NCBI GenBank assembly: GCA_947579605.1
Contig: OX388305.1
Location: forward strand, 32,191,542 to 32,255,541
DNA length: 64,000 nt
Source of the DNA: Athripsodes cinereus
Taxonomy: Eukaryota > Arthropoda > Insecta > Trichoptera > Leptoceridae
Direction of reading: 5' to 3'
Each line of letters opens with the position of its first letter. Positions within the stretch are counted from its first letter, which is position 1. The position numbers were made by a program, and so were the translations under genes. Positions 9,401-20,454 of the stretch are shown here, piece by piece. The notes beneath the pieces are model-generated. The model was not told the origin of the DNA and ran no database searches. It worked only from the letters and a program-made list of their open reading frames with translations.

Positions 9401-12400
9401 GATACCTTAGTCTTGAAATTAAAAAAAACAATATTATTAATTGTATACAATAATAGGTGTACACTGTCATGGGAGTAGTGTAAATTTGGTACTTGTGTCG
9501 CCATCTATTGAAATCCGGTGAAGCACTGGCCGACCTGTCGAAAGGTAAAGTAGATACCTTTTGATCTTAAGATAAAACAGATTCCTTCTTGACCCCCTTC
9601 CGCTCGAGTCAGCCATTTTCGCGCAGTCTACCTCCGTTCGCCTTACAATAGGGAACGGAGTTACGCACTCAAAAAATAATCTATCTTCCTTCTTTCTTCA
9701 TTAATAAACTGTGAGTATCACATAGTGAATAATTCTGTATAAAAAATGTGAAATGTTTTGTGTTTACATAAAAGATTTAACTTGTGTTCTTCAATAAACT
9801 ATTTGTTCTACCATCCTTGTGTTTTTTCACTAACAAACATTCTCATACATAACCCAACGACACACCCTGAGAAAGTTTCTGTAATCTGCCGATTATGAGC
9901 AAGCTGGTGGAAAGCTGGTTACAACACTCTGTAGTCGGAAAGATGGCTGCGGCAAAATTTCACTGGAAATACTATACACTGATGATACTGCTCTTGTTTT
10001 CTCGCATCACGATGAGGAGAGGGATCGCACAATTTCATTACATACGACAAACTGTTACGATGGTCATAATATATGATTTTTTTTTACGCGGCGGCAGAAT
10101 TGCCATCCACACTTCACAGCATTATACAACCAGATAAGTCTCCATATGATCAGTCATGGTCACACAAAAACTTAACAGTCTAATGCCGGGAAAAATTCAC
10201 CTATCCAGATATACAGAATATCAAAGGATAAGGCTCAAAACGCGGGATCAAAATACCAGGATTGTGCCTGAAATATCTGTGTTCAAAAACTTTTTTACAA
10301 TATTAGGTACAAGTGTTTATTATAATAGATTTTTGAATTTTAATATACAAACTAACCGGTAAATCTAATTTTTGTAAATTATTTATTAAAGATTTCGGAG
10401 TTACCCCTGTAGCTGACATGACTAAAGGATATGAACTTATATGAACGGATCTAGAATGCTAAATATTTTTTATTTCTCCTGCTAGTTCTGTATATTTACG
10501 TATTTTTTCTGCGACTGTTGTTTGTATATTATGTGTATTTGGGATAGCGATGTCTATTAGGTACGTTATTTTATTACGTTTATCATGTAATACTAAATCG
10601 GGTCTATTATGATGTATTTGTCTATCTGTTATAATTGTTTTATCATATCTGTAATTTTGATTTTCTAAAACCGGTTCCGGGTTGTATTTATAATAAGGTA
10701 TAATATTGATACTTTATTATAATAAGGTATTACTATTTGTGAGTTTAAAAGATTATGTTTAATTGCTAAATTTTGATGTATTATTTTTGCGACATGATTA
10801 TGTCTATTGGTATAATCAGTTTGAGCGAGCTTAATAATTTATTGATAATTGATAATTTATTTCTGAAATATTTTTACCTGTTCATTAAGAAATTTAATTT
10901 GCTAACGTTGTTTTTTGCATATTTCAAATACTGTCTAAATTTTTTTTTTCTTTACTATTTTCAGATATATTTACACAAATAATGTGAATATAAAATCATT
11001 TAATGATGCATGTGAATTATACTATGCTTCAAAAAAATATATGCTACCACGTCTCACAAAAAAATGCGTCTTCTTTATAATAGCAACATTATCGCCCAAA
11101 AGAGCATTAAGAGCTTATGAATTCTCTAAATTTTATGAAGAATTACATCTGATGGAAAAAAGTTTACAAGTAAGTAATTTTACTATTTTTATTTTATTTT
11201 CATTTACAAACATACAGTATGAATCGGTCATTAGAAAGACAACATAAGTCTGCATACAAACTTTTCAGAAATCACAAAAAAACTATTTGTTATAAAATGT
11301 TGAATGAAATGTTGATATCTAACTCAAATCAAAACATAACTTAGAGTGTATTTTTTTTATTATAAACCTTTATTTTGTGTCAAAATATTTTTATTGTATA
11401 TTCATTTGTTAATTCAAAACCTTTGACTTATGTTGTTTCTCAAATGAACACCATTTCAGGGAATAAAAATCAACATTTTCATCCCAGATTATTTATTAAA
11501 TAACCAAAAATCACTAATTTTCATCATTTTCACTCACGTGAGTGGTTACTGGGAGATGGCAGATCATTGTATCGAGCTTAATCATTCGTTTGATATGAGC
11601 GGTGTAAAGGTCTTACATTCAGAAAACCAGTATAGCTAATTATTGGCTCCGGAAACACTAGAGATTTCAAAAAATAAAACTAATGGCAAAATTGTAACCT
11701 TACAAATTCCCACCCCTTCACCATTATTAAAGCCCTTATCCACACCCACTCCTTCCAGTACTAACTATCTCACCCCCTCATATTCCTCCTTCTTAACTTA
11801 GATTTATATTTTTTCCAATCGGTCCTCTTGATAATGTCAAATTGAGCTTTTGACGAAAGCGCTCGAGCTTTATTAAAAAAAAATAGTGAAAAATTAACTG
11901 TGTTTATTCATATTGAATTTTTTTATTCATTATTATTATTATTATGTTTCTAAATAGCTATCTAATAATTAGTGTTTTAGTACAAGGTAATTTGTACAAA
12001 GAATGTATAGGTATTTAATTAAATAGAATCTATTACGCGCACCACGTGTAGAGGATTTGATCCCGGGATCCCTATCGTATTTTAGTCTCAAAATTTTCGG
12101 GATTAAATTTAACGAATCTCGAGATTTTCGGGATTCATACAATTTTTAAATAAGTCAGGAATTTGGGACTCATTCACATTCACATTGTGAAACTTGTGTC
12201 TGTATATTAAAAGAGCACCTTTCTGTGTTCGATATCTCACTAGGTACCGATATTGTGACAATAGTCAATGATCGTCCAAATGCCGAAGTAGCTATAGGTT
12301 GGAAAACTTGTTAATGCGGAGCACCAAGTTTGTTTTGTAGATGGTGTCCACTTCGCCGTTTGTGATTTATTGCAAAGAAATAAAATATATTGCCAAAATA

Positions 12401-15400
12401 TAAATATAATACTGACATGGTGTACTGACTTTTTAACCACTGTTCATTACCAATACAATTCCGGGACTATCCCGGGATCCCGGGATCAACTGTAGATAAT
12501 CCCGGAATTAGAAAAAGGGCCGGGATCGAATATTCTTACTACGTGTCATGTGGATTTGACAGAAAGAATCACCACATATTATTATCTATTACACCTTCAT
12601 ACACTTACTTTTAACCCAGGGTGCTCTTCAATTGAATATAATTATAGTATACATACATATGTACATACATTACATGTTTGTTATCTTTTAGAATTTAGTC
12701 TACATAGATTAGGTGTCTATAATGTTGGAGGTAAGATGGTAGGCAGAATAAATTAACGTTATTTGAATGATTTTAGATTATACGCAACCAAACTAAAGAA
12801 ATATTGGCAGATGAAAGTTTTAATGAAGCGGATATATCTACTGTAATCATGGTGTTTGATCAGTCGTATCTAAATATACAAAGTGAACTTGATCTGTTCG
12901 AGGCTGCGGACAAATATAATAGAAAACATATGAAAATATCACCTTTTCCTAAGATAACAGCCGAAAAGCAAAACTCGACACAAACATCAAAGTCTCCGAA
13001 GAGCGAAATAGAAAATGCACTAGAGGGTGCAAATGCAGGTGCCGATGTGAGATCACTCTTTGTTTTTGGTAAATAAAAATACTTTTATGACAACTTTATA
13101 GATTGTTTCTTTGAAATTATTTAAACTCGAATCTCATAGTATGTATTGAAAATAAAAAGTAGGTATGCACCTGTATAGTTCGACTTAATAAGAAGATATC
13201 GCGCTTTCGAGATAGACACGTTCATTGCGTGTATCATCTACTATTACGTAGTTCATGGGTGGCCAACCTTTTCAGCAGCCGGGCCAATTTTAGAAATGAG
13301 ATTTCCTATCGGGCCGCACAACAATATACTCCTTACATGGAACATTTCACAATTTTACTTAAAATTTCACACCGTAAAATTTCTACCCCTCCCCCCCATC
13401 AGCAAATCATCAAAATGGTATAGGAATTTGAAATGTTACAAATCTCCTCGGTTTTCTTAAAGAATATTTTCTTGAAATACCTCTTTTAACAAAAAAGTAA
13501 CGGGTACTTGTTCATACATACATACCACCACGTCGCTTCCCTCGCGGGGTAGGCAGAAAGGATCGAACACCACTTCCTTCTATCCTTGCATACATCTTTC
13601 GCTTCCGTCACTGTCATACAATTCCTCATGCATGCTCTCTTGTTCAACGGGTACTTGTACCGACTATAATTTAAAAAAAAAGTGTGCATATGCTTCGCGG
13701 GCCGCACGTAGACACCCAACGGGCCGCATGTGGCCCGCGGGCCACGGGTTGGCCACCCTTGATGTAGTTCGTATTATTTATTTTGTGCAATAATTTTTCA
13801 TTATTATGTAGTAAAAACAGCATGAACGTGTGCAATATTTAATCAGGTTATATTTTAGGTAATAGATTATTCTGTTCCAGGGCAGAGTTCTACTAATCAC
13901 GTGTTAGACATTTACACATCACCTTCTCATTTCCAAACTGTCTCTCTACCCTCAATGGTAGAAATTGAGACTACCAATTCCCCGGACAAAAAAAAGGCGT
14001 TGGAGGATATGTATCTAAAAGAAAAAGAAATAGACAATAGCATTGGTATTTCAGATTCGTTTATTTTTATGACCTTATATTGTCACATTCAGTCTGTTTA
14101 CTTTGAACTTGTACTCAATTCTCTTTACAGACATTTCAAAGAAACCTGCTATTATTCGTAAACCAACGATTAGGGACGCTGTTAAACGAATTCGTTTTTT
14201 AACATTGAATCCTCAACAGTTTTCCGAAGGACTTGATACTTTTAACAGTTCTTACTTGATATCACAATCTGAGGCGTTGGCTATACTTTTGAATATTTCT
14301 TCTGCTAAAAGTAAAAAATTGATGCCTGAAGGATTCTCTACATCTAAAGAACTTAGAAACAAGACTGTAAGTACACTTCAAATGCTTATACTTACTTCTT
14401 TTACCTACACTTAGGCATGATTAAGGAGTGTTGGAAATTTATCAAAAAACTTTCCCCGATGCTCAACAATGTTTCCCAAATAATTGTCGAAGATTTCCAA
14501 AATCGGATTTTCCGATCCATAGATCCAGCTCACAGATCCATAAAAAATAGATCCGGAAGATTTAATGAGGGAAGGGGAGTTTTGAAACGCAGTGAATGTT
14601 ATAGCCTTGAATCTGATCGATATTCTCGAAAACTAATGAAGGTATAGACTGAAAATCTGGAGGTCATTTCTTGCATTTTTGCTAAAAATTCCATCTAAAT
14701 ATTTTACAAAAAATATACATAGGTACCTACCTACCCACTGTTATTTTTTTAATTTGAATTTTTGGTACAATCGGATGTCAGAAACTGGATTTGCTTGCTC
14801 AAAAGTGTCAGTGGCGGATACAAATGGGGGGCGCGCGCCCCTACTTGTGGGTCTTATTGACAACGTCTTGCATATGGGTATAATCAGTTTAAATAAAATG
14901 GCGTTGTCTTGTATATGTGTATAATTTTTGTGCCCCCCCCCTTTTCTGAATCCGCTTGCTTATAAAGGGAATACGCTGACCACTAGTCCACTAGAATAAA
15001 TATTAATTAGGTGCCTAGGCATATGTACATGGTACACATAATTATGTAAATTGCCTCGAGGAATGCTTGATACAAAGTTTCGATGCAAAATATTTTTCGT
15101 ACATATAACATTTACCCAATGTAATGTATACATGTAAACGGAGCAGTGGTCCATTGAATCAGGTAGATATTTTTAATCTTATATAATGTAGATCTGTATT
15201 AGTATGAACCTTGACATAGCCCATAAGAATTATGTAAACTAATCTCCTCATTTTCTGTTTTCAGGAACAAAGAAATCAGAGGTATTGACAACCTTTGGAA
15301 ATAATGCGTTGATTGCTGAAGTAGTATCTTTTTCAATTTCAGCATAGAAACCCATATTTTTGTTCACAGTCAATCAAAAAAATCATGCACATACACCCAT

Positions 15401-15522
15401 ATATCGCAGTAAATGATCAATTCACGGAAGATGTTGAAATACCGACTCTGCGGGATGATTATCCTAAAGAAATTAATAATTTGATCAAATCCCTTAGCGG
15501 TTTTCGCGAAAAGAGGATATAA
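6204..15522 (+). CDS. BTB/BACK domain protein, BTBD1/2/3/6-like, six coding exons (gene span)
   Basis: The coding exons are 6204-6469, 10965-11169, 12777-13068, 13881-14045, 14131-14366 and 15343-15522. Joined in phase they give 447 residues plus stop. Residues about 20-125 form a BTB/POZ fold (SGKWADCSFLVG, KGHKLILAMASPVFEVMF, VRPEVFNALLEYIY, ASKKYMLPRLTKKC). The N-terminal part of a BACK domain follows (LSPKRALRAYEFSKFYEELH, then DLFEAADKY). A polar, lysine/serine-rich linker of about 100 residues then interrupts BACK before a second conserved block (RDAVKRIRFLTLNPQQFSEG). BTB-BACK proteins of this type are usually Cullin-3 adaptors or scaffold proteins; the substrate is unknown. A typical C-terminal PHR domain is not evident. 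The introns are filled with transposon debris. Polyadenylation is likely after AATAAA at 15654. The symbol is left blank because orthology within the BTBD group is unresolved. Confidence 0.8.
6540..6928. other. BTB intron 1, unassigned part
   Basis: There is no exon and no repeat I can name. Intron 1 (6470-10964) otherwise holds the retroelement and MITE pieces listed below. Confidence 0.4.
7195..7632 (+). mobile_element. Non-LTR retrotransposon 3' fragment (family A)
   Basis: The peptide core reads MRSLRRMVGKTLRDRVKNED, LRWFGHVERMQ, then RGRPRTTW, the C-terminal tail of a non-LTR element ORF2. A frameshift follows RTTW, and the rest (NRRACMRNWMNMDEAKEVCK) continues in another frame to the family's common 3' end 'gcgtgagggtatag'. 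Other copies are at 20775, 22272, 24810, 31309 and elsewhere. Confidence 0.85.
7633..7730 (+). repeat. LINE-type 3' tail repeat ('gcgataaactcgccc' family)
   Basis: The segment reads gggttagttggaagatatcgc...gcgataaactcgcccgttgtgcaaaattattcg. Related segments are at 18712-18835, 28200-28262 and 30545-30720 on the plus strand, and around 42585-42700 and 52770-52960 inverted. I recognise this as a very common lepidopteran retroelement 3' region; that attribution is from memory. Confidence 0.6.
7731..7795 (-). mobile_element. SINE-1 fragment (3' part only)
   Basis: This matches the tail of the SINE at 8118-8294 in reverse orientation: tttaaagatgtatctgggtt and atacaaccttatacacctttc. The tRNA-like head is absent, so it is 5' truncated. 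Confidence 0.75.
8118..8294 (+). mobile_element. tRNA-derived SINE-1, full-length copy
   Basis: The copy has an A-box-like TAGCCTGGAGGTAGAG, a B box GGTTCGATCCC about 40 nt later, a non-tRNA body (cctttcacgacacaagctttcagc, gtgaaaggtgtataagg) and an A-rich 3' end. Further copies are at 7731 (minus), 22945 (minus), 36868 (plus) and 49247 (minus). It lies in BTB intron 1. Confidence 0.85.
8451..8925. mobile_element. MITE family Q copy 2, TA target duplication
   Basis: This is nearly the same sequence as 4620-5100, in the same orientation, 475 bp long. TA occurs at 8449-8450 and 8926-8927. Sequence similarity between the two copies is high by eye across the whole length. Confidence 0.85.
9494..9864. 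mobile_element. Possible solo LTR
   Basis: The segment begins TGTGTCG and ends CGACACA, a 7-bp terminal inverted repeat of the TG...CA kind. It contains AATAAA-type signals (ttaataaact, ttcaataaact) in its second half. No second copy, primer-binding site or matching target duplication was found, so this is tentative. Confidence 0.35.
9865..10365. other. BTB intron 1, unassigned sequence
   Basis: Short open frames at 9895-10137 and 10156-10362 have no recognisable motif. Nothing else was seen. Confidence 0.4.
10366..10690 (-). mobile_element. Non-LTR retrotransposon fragment (family F, C terminus)
   Basis: The minus strand encodes RPDLVLHDKRNKITYLIDIA, then IPNTHNIQTTVAEKIRKYTE, then one in-frame stop and SATGVTPKSL. 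The RPDLVL.D...YLIDIA and SATG..PK signatures are well known from insect non-LTR elements. The copy is inactivated by the stop and by truncation. It lies a short distance upstream of BTB exon 2. Confidence 0.8.
10965..11169 (+). CDS. BTB gene, coding exon 2
   Basis: The acceptor is 'ctattttcag' and the donor 'gtaagt'. It enters in phase 2 (completing Glu89) and leaves in phase 0, encoding residues 89-157: EYIYTNNVNIKSFNDACELY, ASKKYMLPRLTKKC, then the start of BACK (LSPKRALRAYEFSKFYEELH, MEKSLQ). The EYIYT...A.KYMLP signature is diagnostic of the BTBD1/2/3/6 group. Confidence 0.9.
11170..12046. other. BTB intron 2, unassigned part
   Basis: AT-rich with no coding exon recognised. No clear terminal repeats were seen. 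Confidence 0.4.
12047..12545. mobile_element. DNA-transposon-like repeat with GATCCCGGGATC motifs
   Basis: The left end (AGAGGATTTGATCCCGGGATC) and the inverted right end (AGTAAGAATATTCGATCCCGG) form an imperfect terminal repeat. ACGTGT flanks both sides. CCCGGGATCCCGGGATC is repeated just inside the right end. A shorter related remnant may be at 1390-1465. Confidence 0.55.
12777..13068 (+). CDS. BTB gene, coding exon 3
   Basis: It has an acceptor after 'gattttag', enters in phase 0, and leaves in phase 1 at the donor gtaaat. It encodes residues 158-254: IIRNQTKEILADESFNEADI, ISTVIMVFDQSYLNIQSELD and LFEAADKYNRKHMK, which is the middle of the BACK domain. A polar stretch with several Lys-Ser/Thr pairs follows (PKITAEKQNS, SKSPKSEIEN). 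The canonical 'LFEA..RWA' helix is altered to LFEAADKYN. Confidence 0.85.
13254..13761. mobile_element. hAT-like element with LINE inserted, 8-bp target duplication
   Basis: The termini are CATGGGTGGCCAACC and, inverted, CAAGGGTGGCCAACC. The flanks acgtagtt (13246-13253) and atgtagtt (13762-13769) match at 7 of 8. The ends carry 'gggccgca' repeats. The interior at 13380-13490 (accattttgatgatttgctg in reverse) resembles part of the hAT element at 48278. A LINE fragment is inserted at 13512-13645. Confidence 0.8.
13512..13645 (-). mobile_element. LINE family A 3' fragment with 13-bp target duplication
   Basis: It begins (plus strand) with a diverged form of the family's 3' end (cgcggggtaggcagaaagg) and carries the 'MRN.M' coding tail on the minus strand. 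The duplication aacgggtacttgt occurs at 13499-13511 and again at 13646-13658, exactly bracketing it. The insertion therefore postdates the hAT element. Confidence 0.85.
13881..14045 (+). CDS. BTB gene, coding exon 4
   Basis: The acceptor is 'ctgttccag' and the donor is the weaker gtatttc at 14046. Phase is 1 in and 1 out. It encodes residues 255-309 of the variable linker (GQSSTNHVLDIYTSPSHF, then acidic/lysine-rich EDMYLKEKEIDNSI). Reading through the donor gives a stop at 14159-14161, so the splice is needed to join exon 5. Confidence 0.75.
14131..14366 (+). CDS. BTB gene, coding exon 5
   Basis: The acceptor is 'ctctttacag' and the donor 'gtaagt'. It completes Asp310 and encodes to residue 388: KKPAIIRKPTIRDAVKRIRF, LTLNPQQFSEG, SEALAILLNISS and LMPEGFSTSKELRNK. 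The block IRDAVKRIRFL.LNPQQF corresponds to the last part of BACK in BTBD proteins (AL..IRI..M....FA.G). Confidence 0.85.
14811..14957. mobile_element. Possible hAT-type MITE remnant (CAGTGGCGGAT end)
   Basis: The left end CAGTGGCGGATACAAATGGG and the right end ccccccttttctgaatccgc are roughly inverted, but the outermost right bases are diverged. It lies in the BTB intron between exons 5 and 6. Confidence 0.4.
15343..15522 (+). CDS. BTB gene, last coding exon (acceptor choice uncertain)
   Basis: After the acceptor 'tcaatttcag' the frame is open for 59 codons in phase 0, in agreement with exon 5: HRNPYFCSQSIKKIMHIHPY, DQFTEDVEIPTLRDDYPKEI, then a stop at 15520-15522. A competing acceptor at 15264 ('ctgttttcag') would end the protein after seven residues (EQRNQRY). 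I prefer the longer exon because its frame is open and it looks like protein-coding sequence, but transcript data would decide. AATAAA follows at 15654-15659. Confidence 0.6.
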   Translation, partial: HRNPYFCSQSIKKIMHIHPYIAVNDQFTEDVEIPTLRDDYPKEINNLIKSLSGFREKRI

Positions 15523-15659
15523 TAATTAGTATTATTCAGATATTTCATTATTTTATTAATTCAAACGGCTCAGAAACCAATTACAGAATTAAGTAAGTAT
15601 AAGTAAGTATATTAGAACATATTAAAATATACAACCATTATGCAAATAACAACAATAAA

Positions 15660-16338
15660 ATTATCGAGAACAAAAAAAGTCTTATGATACTTCTGTCAAA
15701 TATGTTGACGATCGGTGAGTAGAATTAATTCGAATGATTAATCTAGAGCGGTTCAAAATCAATAATATGATTAATATTTACACTTAATTGTGTTAAAAAT
15801 TTAAAAAAATTCAACAGCATGTTTCATCTAATTATGTCAAAAGTTCATAAATAATCATTTAGATATTAAAAACATTTATATAAACAATGCAGTATCAAAT
15901 GCACAGTAGGTAATACAATAATTATGATTGAAACACAAGTTGTTTAGGTATTCGAAACTAATTAACAAAATAAATAGGTTCTTAAGCTGATATTTTTGAA
16001 ACAAAAAGGATAATATTATATTATATAGTGAACTTAATATGCAAATAAAAATATTAATTCATTTTTATAAAGACACTGTTTAGAATCGTCTCATGGGGTT
16101 GTTATTTTACATAATCATCTACTTTAGAAATTTCATCAAATCTGGATTTTCAAAATTTCCTGCGACTAAATATATTTTATTTTTTTCTGATGATACCGTA
16201 GACAAACCGTACTTAGCGATCGACTACTGGCAAATTTTTCGACAATCTACCTACATGTACCATATAATTATGTGTTTTTGTTGCAGTTATTGACGAAATT
16301 CGTTTGTAGTCGATCGCCAAATGCGTGTTTGTCTAGGG
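15660..16338. other. Intergenic sequence
   Basis: This is AT-rich sequence downstream of the BTB gene. No gene or terminal-repeat element was recognised before the hAT element at 16339. Confidence 0.5.
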
Positions 16339-16545
16339 CAGGGGTCTCCAAACTACGGCCCGAGGGCCACATCCGGCCCGCGGACAGATTTTGTCCGGCC
16401 CGCAGAGAGCTAGCATACCACCGGCCGTGGAGGAATGGACTATTTCACTTTTTACCACCGGCAACAATGATAATATGTTTTTGGCCCTCGGAACTTACTG
16501 GAGTAATCAGTATGGCCCTAAGGCTGGAAAGTTTGGAGACCCCTG
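16339..16545. mobile_element. 207-bp hAT MITE with perfect 8-bp target duplication
   Basis: The termini CAGGGGTCTCCAAAC and GTTTGGAGACCCCTG are perfectly inverted. gtctaggg flanks both sides (16331-16338, 16546-16553). The interior has the 'cggcccg' repeats common to this type. The overlapping open frames here are chance frames in the repeat. Confidence 0.92.
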
Positions 16546-16963
16546 GTCTAGGGGGTCATTTGATTTTGGGTTTTGTAACTTTATGTGTATTAAGCTACTT
16601 AATATTCTATGTAATTTTTTTAGCTTATCGTGGTCAAACATAATCTCTCATGTTCTTCTAAATTTCATTCGTCATAACTGTAATAATTTTTTATGCAAAT
16701 GACGTGTTCCCCTTTACTTTATGATGCGCGAATTATTAAATAATAATATGCCTACCACGGGTGTATGTATACATAATCATTTACTAGTAACAAACAATAC
16801 GCTGTTTTTCTATCTACATAATACCTAGTGTGGTAGACGTAGGTATAATATTGTTTAGTTCTATGCAAAATGACACAAGTATGTATCCTATAAAAGGTAC
16901 CTACCTACAAAAAAATTATATTTCCTTCAAACTTGCTAAGGTCCATGCAATGTGAGTACTTAC

Positions 16964-17460
16964 ATTTCGTCGTTGCATATTCAAAAAGAGACATGTGCGC
17001 ACATTTTTATTTAGTCATACTCTTTCAAAACTGTTTATTGAGGCATTAAAATTGTAGTTTTGACTTTTTATTGGCATGTGATATTATTTTTCAAGTATTC
17101 AATGTTAATATTTGATACTAAGAATCACTTTATAAAATGGTTATGATGTCGAGAATATAATGTTTACTCGTTTTGAGAATTTGTTTTCTTTTTTTTGAGA
17201 TTTTTAAATCTTCTATAACGATATGCCCTCTTAAATCAAGAAAAAATACTTGTTTTGTGAATTACAATTTTTTCACGAAGATGAAAATCATCTTAGATTG
17301 AGAAAATAATTCTTTCGTTATATATAAATTTTTGGTTTCTTAACTCAAAGCAAATTCTCTTGACTCAATATATTTTTTCATTCTGTGTAAGCAGTTTATT
17401 CTTGAAATGTCATAACATTTATGAATTCACATGTCCCTTTTTGAATATCCAACGACGAAT
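16964..17460. mobile_element. MITE of about 497 bp with 33-bp inverted termini
   Basis: The left end ATTTCGTCGTTGCATATTC, followed by AAAAAGAGACATGTG, is mirrored by cacatgtccctttttgaata and tccaacgacgaat at the right. The two arms match at nearly every position. The interior is AT-rich and non-coding. Confidence 0.8.
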
Positions 17461-20454
17461 TTATTATTATGTCTATATGGTACATTAGGAAAGTATATTA
17501 GGTATAAGTATTATGTACTATGTAGGTACCTACGTAGATGATGGAGGCACGGAGCCGAAACGCGTTCCGCTCGGACAAACTCCCTTGTGAATACGAATTA
17601 TTTAAATTAAATACATTCAAAACGTAACAATATTAACGCTACGCATCAAAAAGATATAAACACAACAGGGAAACAAATTATAAACATCATATAGAAGTAT
17701 AGATCTTTCAACAGCATGTAACATTATTGTACATACATAATACGTATGCAATAATTTCGGCCCTTTTGATAGTATAGTAACGTTCCACTTTCTTACACTT
17801 AAAGGTTCTTGGTCCTAATAAATTCCGTGTTTTTGAGGTTTGATTTGTAGGAAATAATGACTGTCATTAAATAAATAGTCCCATTAAGCTTTGACCTGCT
17901 GATAATAATATATTTACACAGTAGTTATGTATATTATTAGATAATAAGTATTATTACTGCTGTAACACCACACCTACAAGCAGTTTGCTTCAGATAATAT
18001 GTTATTAGGTGACGTTTAACTTAGCAATTTGGTTAAATTTGCTGTTACATCCAATAAACTTCAATATTTCACAACTATTCAACACCAAAAAGTAAGAAAC
18101 GAATAGAGTACCTACCTAATTACTCTCATTGAAACCTTTTTTAAAGGGCAGCGCCCGCCACATACCTCGTGCTGTACCTGGAGTTATGTTTCTCCATAAC
18201 GACACACACACACATTCACAATCAGGATTTAATGTCGCATTAAGGCAAGAAATGCTGCCCCGAGGGAGCACTCTAGATTTAGCGGTCACACACCAAAAAT
18301 GTTGGTGCAAAAAGGGAATGGAAGAAATGGGAATATGCCTTCCTCTCTCTTCAGTATCGTTAGTTACATAGATGAAGGGGATATTAGGCTACCAAAGATA
18401 CCATTGATAGGTACCTATCAGCCTTGACGTTTACCTAAGTATTATTATCAATTTAAATTGATCAATCTAATTTTAAACGATAACAATGATAAAAATATCT
18501 ATCCATAAAGGTTATAATGTATCACTCCAAAATCGCTCCCAAAAAGGTTCCCACTTTTGGAAGATCAATTAAAAATACCAAATCCGTGATTCTCATTATT
18601 TTCTCAAATCTACTAACTTGATTGCAGATTATTAGTCTTGGAAATATTAGGTGTCCTCACTTCCACCGGATAGCAGGTGCATATTTATTTTGGTCTATTT
18701 AAGCACTATTATTTGGGTTAGTTAGAAGATATCGCATCTCTTTGCAAAATTATTTGGTTATACCATGTTGCAATCCTAATATTATCGTCTAAATATTTTG
18801 TTTAGTAAAGTTTATTTTTATTACTATTTGCCCCACTCTTCCCTCACCCCTGGGTAAGCCCATGAAATATATCAACTTTTAGTGGATTCGCTGTAATTTT
18901 TTTTAACTATATAGTTTTAAATGTCATATTACTTTTTATTTTATCTATGGTTTATTATATCTCGTTATTCTTGATTTATTTTTATTTTGCAAATAATTTT
19001 ACATATTAATTAACCAGCAATGCTGATTAACCTTAGACTAATTTCATTAATAAATGATAATGTTATGTATTTTTAAACTTGTCATTTAGTATTTTTTTCA
19101 TTGTTTCTATATTTTTGTAGTTTTAGATATTACATTTTACTTTTTGTTTTCTTTGAGCCATCTCTTCTGTATGATTTGTATTTTTAGTTACTTTTGCTCT
19201 TAAGCAGAGATCTTAAGTATTTTCTCTGTAATGATAGTCAGAAACATTCGTGTTTTGGCGATAGATGGCCCACAATTTCTATGTCTCTAGTAGAGTACAA
19301 CATTATTTTTTATTTGTACCCAATTAAAATATATTTATATGTGGTAACCTGAAAGTTATATTATTTTAATACCTCTTTCATAGTAACCTTAATTTTATTT
19401 ATCTTAAAAGGTGTTTTGAGATTTCTTGCAATTTAATCAAGTCTATTGTAATACATGTTTTGTCATATAAACACTTTCGTTAGTGTAAAAATTTCACTTT
19501 ATGTGAATAACAAAAAAAAATACTTCGCATATTATTCTGTGGTTACGTCACATAATCGAGTTTTTTGGTGAGCTTTCGGATGCGCACGGGCCTCCATTGT
19601 CAAACTCAGCAAAAAAACTCGATCATTCCACATCAAGAACCATAAATTCAAATATACCTCATTGCGAAAAATCCATTAACAAACATAACAACATAGTTAT
19701 TACATAGTATGTGTAATTATTTACCTGTTTGTACAGGTACTATCTTTATTTTAATACTACGCATACAATTTATAACAATAAAATGTTTAGTTTAGTAAAG
19801 GTAGGTACTATTATATCTAATCATGTAAATAGTAACGTACCTACAGCCTACAGTAATATTATGTAGGTATGTATCTCATGTATAAAGTGTTCCTCCGACT
19901 TACACAAGTGCATTATTGTCTATTCTTCGTTGTTCCAACAGTCAACATCCTGCGTCTATTCAAATTAGTGAGAACATTGTCTCAATATAGATACCTACTT
20001 TTAATATAATTTATGTATTAGATATATAGGTATATATTTACATACAACTCAAAGACATTAATATAACTATAATAATTTCACCTGTATATCTGTAGTTAAA
20101 AAGATACAAGTTAAATACACGATAAACGTTTTGAATTGAAGGTCACCGGAAGAAGGCAAGAGGCGAAACGAAGGGTTCTGAATGACTCAGCCATATCCGG
20201 TGTATGATAGTGAGCATCTGTTCAATATAATAATATATTATGTTTACTGTATGTTTTTTTTTTTATCTTTATGCATATTTATGTGTGTGTTATACTCTAG
20301 CAATGAAAATAACTATGTAGTAGTCATATTTACGTGAATAAATTTGGCGATGCTTGATTGTGGATGGCGTTGTTTGGGCCAACTACACTTTACTCTATCA
20401 GTGATGGTTGTTGAACCATGATACATTTAGCGATGCACTGCTGAGGTGGGTACT
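17461..20454. other. Intergenic stretch with repeat debris
   Basis: No gene was recognised. Items seen: a 'gatgatggaggcacggagcc' / 'gaaacgcg' motif at 17538-17570; a LINE-type 3' tail at 18712-18835; a small inverted repeat, aatcgagttttttggtgag versus ctcagcaaaaaaactcgat, at 19553-19623; and 'gaagaaggcaagaggcgaaacg' at about 20151-20172. Open frames at 18116-18371 on both strands lack any motif. Confidence 0.5.

Noticed and set aside
16272..16702. Two overlapping frames of 123 and 103 codons
   Set aside because: Both run through the 207-bp hAT MITE and use its GC-rich sequence; no protein family fits.
18116..18371. Frames on both strands with Cys/His residues
   Set aside because: No conserved spacing for a zinc finger and no homologous exon nearby.
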